Part shown: piece after piece, positions 60,593 to 64,000 of the stretch
Position numbering within the stretch: the stretch's first letter is position 1
How the letters are laid out: each line of letters starts with the position of its first letter
Assembly: GCF_031451695.1 (NCBI RefSeq)
Contig: NZ_JARWAM010000008.1
Coordinates: 1-64,000 of the forward strand
Source of the DNA: Franzmannia qiaohouensis
Lineage (GTDB): Bacteria; Pseudomonadota; Gammaproteobacteria; Pseudomonadales; Halomonadaceae
Direction of reading: 5' to 3'
DNA length: 64,000 nucleotides
Translations under genes and position numbers: made by a program
The notes under the pieces: model-generated
Told to the model about the DNA's origin: nothing
The model's database searches: none
What the model saw: the letters and a program-made list of their open reading frames with translations, nothing else

Positions 60593-61834
60593 TCAGAGAC
60601 GATCGAACAGCGACATCCCCTGGATGTCGACGAAGGCCTTCTGCGCAGCCTGCAGGCCGACCTGGCGCAGGCTGTATTCGGAGATCGCCTCGGCGTAGTC
60701 GAGGTCGATCAGATCGGAGAGGGTCTGCTCATAGTTGAGCATGCGATTACCGCCCACCGAGTCGACCACGTCGATCTCGTTGAGGCGAGCGCCCACCGAG
60801 GCGCGCACGGTGAGAACATTGTCGAGACTGTTGTCGAGCTCGCGCATCGAGGTGTTGAGGGTATTGCGCAGCGCGGCTTTCTGCTGGGGCGTCTCGGCGG
60901 GCTGCTCGAGCACCGCCAGGGCATTCTCGAAGGTCCTGAACAGATTGGGCTCCATCTGAGTGGCGCGACCCAGAGTAAAGCCATCGCCGTCGGCCGCTGT
61001 GCCGTTCAGGGTCAGGCTCAGGCCGCCAAAGCGGATCTGCTCGCCAGCGACGTAGTCAACGTCCTGATAGTCCTCGGCGGGATCGAGTGCCACCCACTGC
61101 TGCGTGGCGGTATCAAAGGTTTCCACCGTGTAGGTGGCATCCTCGCCATCCCCGCTGAATTCGATGCGGTACTGCTGCCCATAACCGGGATCTGATGAGT
61201 CAACCACTGTGGGGCCAGTGACGATCAAACTACCCTGATTGTCGCCCATCTCGGTAATGTACTTGGCGCCGCTGGGCACGCTGGCAAAAATCTTGTTGCC
61301 GTTGTCGGTGACGGGCAACAGCCGCGAGGAGTCGATGCGCTGTTCGCGGACGTTGTTGTCGCCGACATAGCTTACCGAGCCATCCGCCTCACGCACGTAG
61401 GGCGGGCTGCTGTCCTGGTAACCGCCGAACAGGTAGCGGCCGTTGCCGTCGGTGGCATTGGCCTGGCCGATCACGGTCTCGTAGATGCCGCGCAGCTCGC
61501 TGGCGATAGACTGGCGATCGACGTCGCTGAGGGTATCGCTGGAGGCCTGGATCATCAGCGTCTTGGCGCTGGCGATGGCATCGCTGACGCTGTTGAGGAT
61601 GCTCTCCTCCTGGGACAGCGAGTTGCGCGCGCTGACCCGGGCATCCATGTGCTGCTGAGTAACCGCCTTGGACTGGGCAACCCCTACCGCCCGCGAGGCG
61701 GCCTGGGGGTCATCCGAAGGGTTGACCACCCGCCGCCCGGAGGCGATCTGCTGGCCAACCTTCATGAAATCATTCTGCTGGCGGTTCATGCTCGAGACGC
61801 TCTGCTCGAACATGGTCACGGTGCTGACGCGCAT
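60593..61834 (-). CDS. flgL: Flagellar hook-filament junction protein FlgL (HAP3)
   Basis: This 413-residue protein has flagellin-like termini: MRVSTVTMFEQSVSSMNRQQ with GQQIASGRRVVNPSDDPQA at the start, and DLDYAEAISEYSLRQVGLQA with the ending MSLFDRL. The middle part (about 140-290) is a variable beta domain with DGNGRYLFGGYQD. It is secreted through the flagellar channel to join hook and filament. It follows flgK after 21 bases. Confidence 0.94.
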   Translation of the reverse strand: MRVSTVTMFEQSVSSMNRQQNDFMKVGQQIASGRRVVNPSDDPQAASRAVGVAQSKAVTQQHMDARVSARNSLSQEESILNSVSDAIASAKTLMIQASSDTLSDVDRQSIASELRGIYETVIGQANATDGNGRYLFGGYQDSSPPYVREADGSVSYVGDNNVREQRIDSSRLLPVTDNGNKIFASVPSGAKYITEMGDNQGSLIVTGPTVVDSSDPGYGQQYRIEFSGDGEDATYTVETFDTATQQWVALDPAEDYQDVDYVAGEQIRFGGLSLTLNGTAADGDGFTLGRATQMEPNLFRTFENALAVLEQPAETPQQKAALRNTLNTSMRELDNSLDNVLTVRASVGARLNEIDVVDSVGGNRMLNYEQTLSDLIDLDYAEAISEYSLRQVGLQAAQKAFVDIQGMSLFDRL

Positions 61835-61855
61835 TGCGGTTAACTCCTAAACGAA

Positions 61856-63760
61856 TCAGGCACGCAGGCCTAGAATGGTATCCAGCAGCGACGAGCCAAT
61901 GTCGATGACCCGCGCATTGGCCTGATAGTACTGCTGATAGCGGATCAGGTTGGCGGCCTCTTCATCCAGGTTGACCCCGGACTCGGACTGCTGCACGGCG
62001 CGCAGCTGATCGGTCAAGCCCTGCTGGGCGTCGAGATTGACCTGCACGATATTGGTGCGATTGCCCACGTCGCTGACCATGGAGCCGTAGGCCTGGCTGA
62101 CGCTAGAAGTACCGCCCACCAATGAGACGTCCTGCAGCCCCTGCATGGCCAGCGCATTGCGGTTATTACCGGTGCCGGGAGGCGCAGCGCTCAGCGTCAG
62201 GCTGGTTTCCTGTCCTGCGGCAGGAAGTTCGCTGACCGTAAAGCTGACGCCATCAACGGTCAGCGTATCGCCGGCAACGATCGGGTCACCATCATTCATT
62301 ACCTCACCGTTGCGCAGAACCTCGACACCTGTCCCATCATTAAATGAGAGCACACCATTCTCATCCAGGGTCAGTTCGAAGCCATCGCCATCGATATTCT
62401 GCAGTGCCCCGGGGGCTGCGCTCAGCCGACCAATGGCCATATCGCCATCCGTCTCGACAAAGCTCGCCGCAGCGATCTTGTCGAGGTCGCTGATCTGTGT
62501 CTCCATGCTGGCGCCGGCGCGGCGCACCGGCTGCACCTCGAAGCGGTCGCCATTCTCGAAGCCGGCGCCGTCGAAGCCGATCACCACGCCACCGAAGCTA
62601 AGCTCGTTGGTTCCTGGATCAAAGGCATGGTCGACCACTCGCCCATTGTCCTTGCGTACCACTTCGAAGGCCGGCGCGCCGCCATCCGTGACCCGCACGG
62701 TGTAGTCGGTGGCGCGCAGGTCGTCGAGATCACCAAAGCGCGCCTCTGCGATCTCGACAGCGCTGTTGTTGCGCTCGTTACGGTATGCCTGAGGCTGGCC
62801 GATACTGAAGAGATCCTCGCCCTGCTCACCGTTGAGGTCCTGGCCCAGGCGATGCTGTTCGTTGAAACCCGCCGCCAGCGATACCGCCAGCTGACCGATC
62901 TGGTTCTGGGTCTTGTCGAGGGTCTCGGCACGGAAGGTCATCAGCCCGCCGAGTGTGCCGCCGGTCACCGCACCCTCGTTGAGCTGGGAGACGCTGCCGT
63001 TGCCGTCGCGGTAGCCGAGCACCATGCGCTGCGGGTCATTGGCCGACTCGATGGCCTCGAGATCGAACTGGTTGGTGCCCGACACCAGCGGTTGCCCATT
63101 GGGCAGCGAGATGTTGTAGGTCTTGCCGTCCTGGATATTGACACGCACATTCATGCGCTTGCTGAGATCGGCAATCGCCTCGTCGCGCTGATTGAGCAGG
63201 CTGTTGGGTGCCTGGCCAGTACGCGCGCGAGCCAGGGCGATCTCCTTGTTCAAGCCGGCGATCTGGTCGGTAAGGTTGTTGATCTGGGTGACTTCGTCCC
63301 GTATCTGGCCATTGACGCCGCGCTGCATGTCGTCCAGATAACGATCAAAGGAGCGGAACTGGGCGCTCAGGGTATCGGCCGCGCCCAGCACGCCCTGACG
63401 GGCGGCGGGGTCGGACGGCGATCCGGCCAGGTCTTCCATGGCCGAGAAGAAGTTCTGCATCAGCGGCGCCAGGCCGGCGTCGCGGTCGGCGAGCAGGTTG
63501 TCGATCTGGCTGATCTGACCCTGATAGGCCTTGAGCGCGCTGGACGAGCTGGTCGACGCATTGAGCTGGTCGGCAACGTACTGGTTGAACTGCCGCTGGA
63601 TGTCGTTGACCTTGACACCGCCCGCCCCGCCGCCTTCACCTAGCAGCGTCAGCTCGCGGTTATAGCCCGGCGTGTAGACGTTGCTGATGTTGTTGCTGGT
63701 GGTGTTCAAGGCGTTCTGAGCGGCGTTAAGCCCGCTCAAGCCGATGGAAAAAATGCTCAT
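61856..63760 (-). CDS. flgK: Flagellar hook-associated protein FlgK (HAP1)
   Basis: This 634-residue protein starts SIFSIGLSGLNAAQNALNTT with SNNISNVYTPGYNR and ends with LIRYQQYYQANARVIDIGSS, the conserved D0 helices of FlgK. The central region contains variable domains with many Asp and Glu residues. It is secreted to form the first junction layer on the hook. A sigma-28 promoter lies 30 bases upstream of its start. Confidence 0.95.
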   Translation of the reverse strand: MSIFSIGLSGLNAAQNALNTTSNNISNVYTPGYNRELTLLGEGGGAGGVKVNDIQRQFNQYVADQLNASTSSSSALKAYQGQISQIDNLLADRDAGLAPLMQNFFSAMEDLAGSPSDPAARQGVLGAADTLSAQFRSFDRYLDDMQRGVNGQIRDEVTQINNLTDQIAGLNKEIALARARTGQAPNSLLNQRDEAIADLSKRMNVRVNIQDGKTYNISLPNGQPLVSGTNQFDLEAIESANDPQRMVLGYRDGNGSVSQLNEGAVTGGTLGGLMTFRAETLDKTQNQIGQLAVSLAAGFNEQHRLGQDLNGEQGEDLFSIGQPQAYRNERNNSAVEIAEARFGDLDDLRATDYTVRVTDGGAPAFEVVRKDNGRVVDHAFDPGTNELSFGGVVIGFDGAGFENGDRFEVQPVRRAGASMETQISDLDKIAAASFVETDGDMAIGRLSAAPGALQNIDGDGFELTLDENGVLSFNDGTGVEVLRNGEVMNDGDPIVAGDTLTVDGVSFTVSELPAAGQETSLTLSAAPPGTGNNRNALAMQGLQDVSLVGGTSSVSQAYGSMVSDVGNRTNIVQVNLDAQQGLTDQLRAVQQSESGVNLDEEAANLIRYQQYYQANARVIDIGSSLLDTILGLRA

Positions 63761-63789
63761 GATTCCGTTCCCTTAAGCCAATGCTTGTT

Positions 63790-63816
63790 ATATCGGCAGT
63801 GCCATGCACATCTTTA
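63790..63816 (-). promoter_or_regulatory. Sigma-28 (FliA) promoter of flgKL
   Basis: The minus strand reads TAAAGATG (63816-63809), 11 bases, then GCCGATAT (63797-63790), matching the FliA consensus. It sits directly after the flgJ stop codon, separating late flgKL from the earlier rod and hook genes. Confidence 0.88.
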
Positions 63817-63817
63817 A

Positions 63818-64000
63818 TCAAAACCAGCTGTTGCCCGGCGCAAAAATACTGCCGCTGGCAGGCGCCTCGCGACTGGCCAATGTCGGGCCGGCAGTATCGA
63901 TCGGCCCCAGGGTATTCATGATCGAGACCAGCTTGTCGGCATAGGCCGGGTCAGTAGCGTAGCCACCCTGCTGCAGCGCACGGGCGGCCTGCTGGGCATT
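63818..64000 (-). CDS. flgJ: FlgJ, C-terminal fragment of the peptidoglycan hydrolase domain
   Basis: Sixty codons and the stop are visible; the gene continues beyond the right edge. The segment ALQQGGYATDPAYADKLV is the typical C-terminal motif of the FlgJ glucosaminidase domain, which opens the cell wall for the rod. A proline- and serine-containing tail of about 25 residues follows. Confidence 0.85.
   Translation of the reverse strand, partial: NAQQAARALQQGGYATDPAYADKLVSIMNTLGPIDTAGPTLASREAPASGSIFAPGNSWF

Overview
The window is a continuous, high-GC, gene-dense piece of a gammaproteobacterial chromosome. Protein sequences and gene order (tig-clpP-clpX-lon-hupB-ppiD, glnS next to cysS, luxS-mtnN, the fliF-R block) fit a Halomonas-like member of the Halomonadaceae. 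A YehZYXW-type osmoprotectant importer and several intergenic repeat elements agree with that. Taxonomy is inferred from proteins only, with no rRNA gene present. No prophage, plasmid, CRISPR array or intact insertion sequence is visible.

Left part (1-31 kb), mostly metabolism. The start of etfB sits at the left edge behind a 9-bp tandem repeat. Positions 299-8288 hold a beta-oxidation-type cluster built from two divergent units, acyl-CoA dehydrogenase/acyl-CoA ligase/membrane protein and hydroxyacyl-CoA dehydrogenase/thiolase, followed by an IclR regulator. Matching 7-3-7 near-palindromes lie in the divergent promoter and upstream of etfB. Next come an ECF sigma/anti-sigma pair, lhgO with a divergent CsiR-like regulator, and a guanidinium exporter behind a guanidine-II riboswitch. 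A branched-chain 2-oxoacid dehydrogenase operon (E1 alpha, E1 beta, E2) ends in a Hanks-type Ser/Thr kinase gene. The osmoprotectant ABC operon, a DUF1853 gene, a YfcC carrier with an M20 amidohydrolase, cysS, glnS, ppiB, lpxH and a COG0523 zinc-type GTPase with a Zur-box-like site follow.

Middle part (31-46 kb), housekeeping. ppiD, hupB, lon, clpX, clpP and tig all run on the minus strand, followed by four tRNA genes (His, His, Arg, Pro) and then folD, luxS-mtnN, flaG, a lipoprotein esterase, ansA and a DUF2789 gene on the plus strand.

Right part (46-64 kb), flagellum. fliE is on the minus strand with a sigma-54-type promoter; fliF-G-H-I-J-K and fliL-M-N-O-P-Q-R run on the plus strand. An hglS/LysR pair (2-oxoadipate metabolism) follows fliR where flhB often lies. 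flgL, flgK and the end of flgJ run on the minus strand. Sigma-28-type promoters precede flaG and flgKL.

Points most worth following up: the kinase co-transcribed with a dehydrogenase whose E1 alpha loop keeps the two serines phosphorylated in mitochondria; a 148-bp MITE-like element whose end forms the stop codon of ppiD, with a related copy doing the same at fliE; a sigma-28 promoter overlapped by a 15-bp hairpin before flaG; and the shared operator linking etf to the acyl-CoA cluster. No gene-free stretch exceeds about 300 bases; the larger gaps are described in their own entries.
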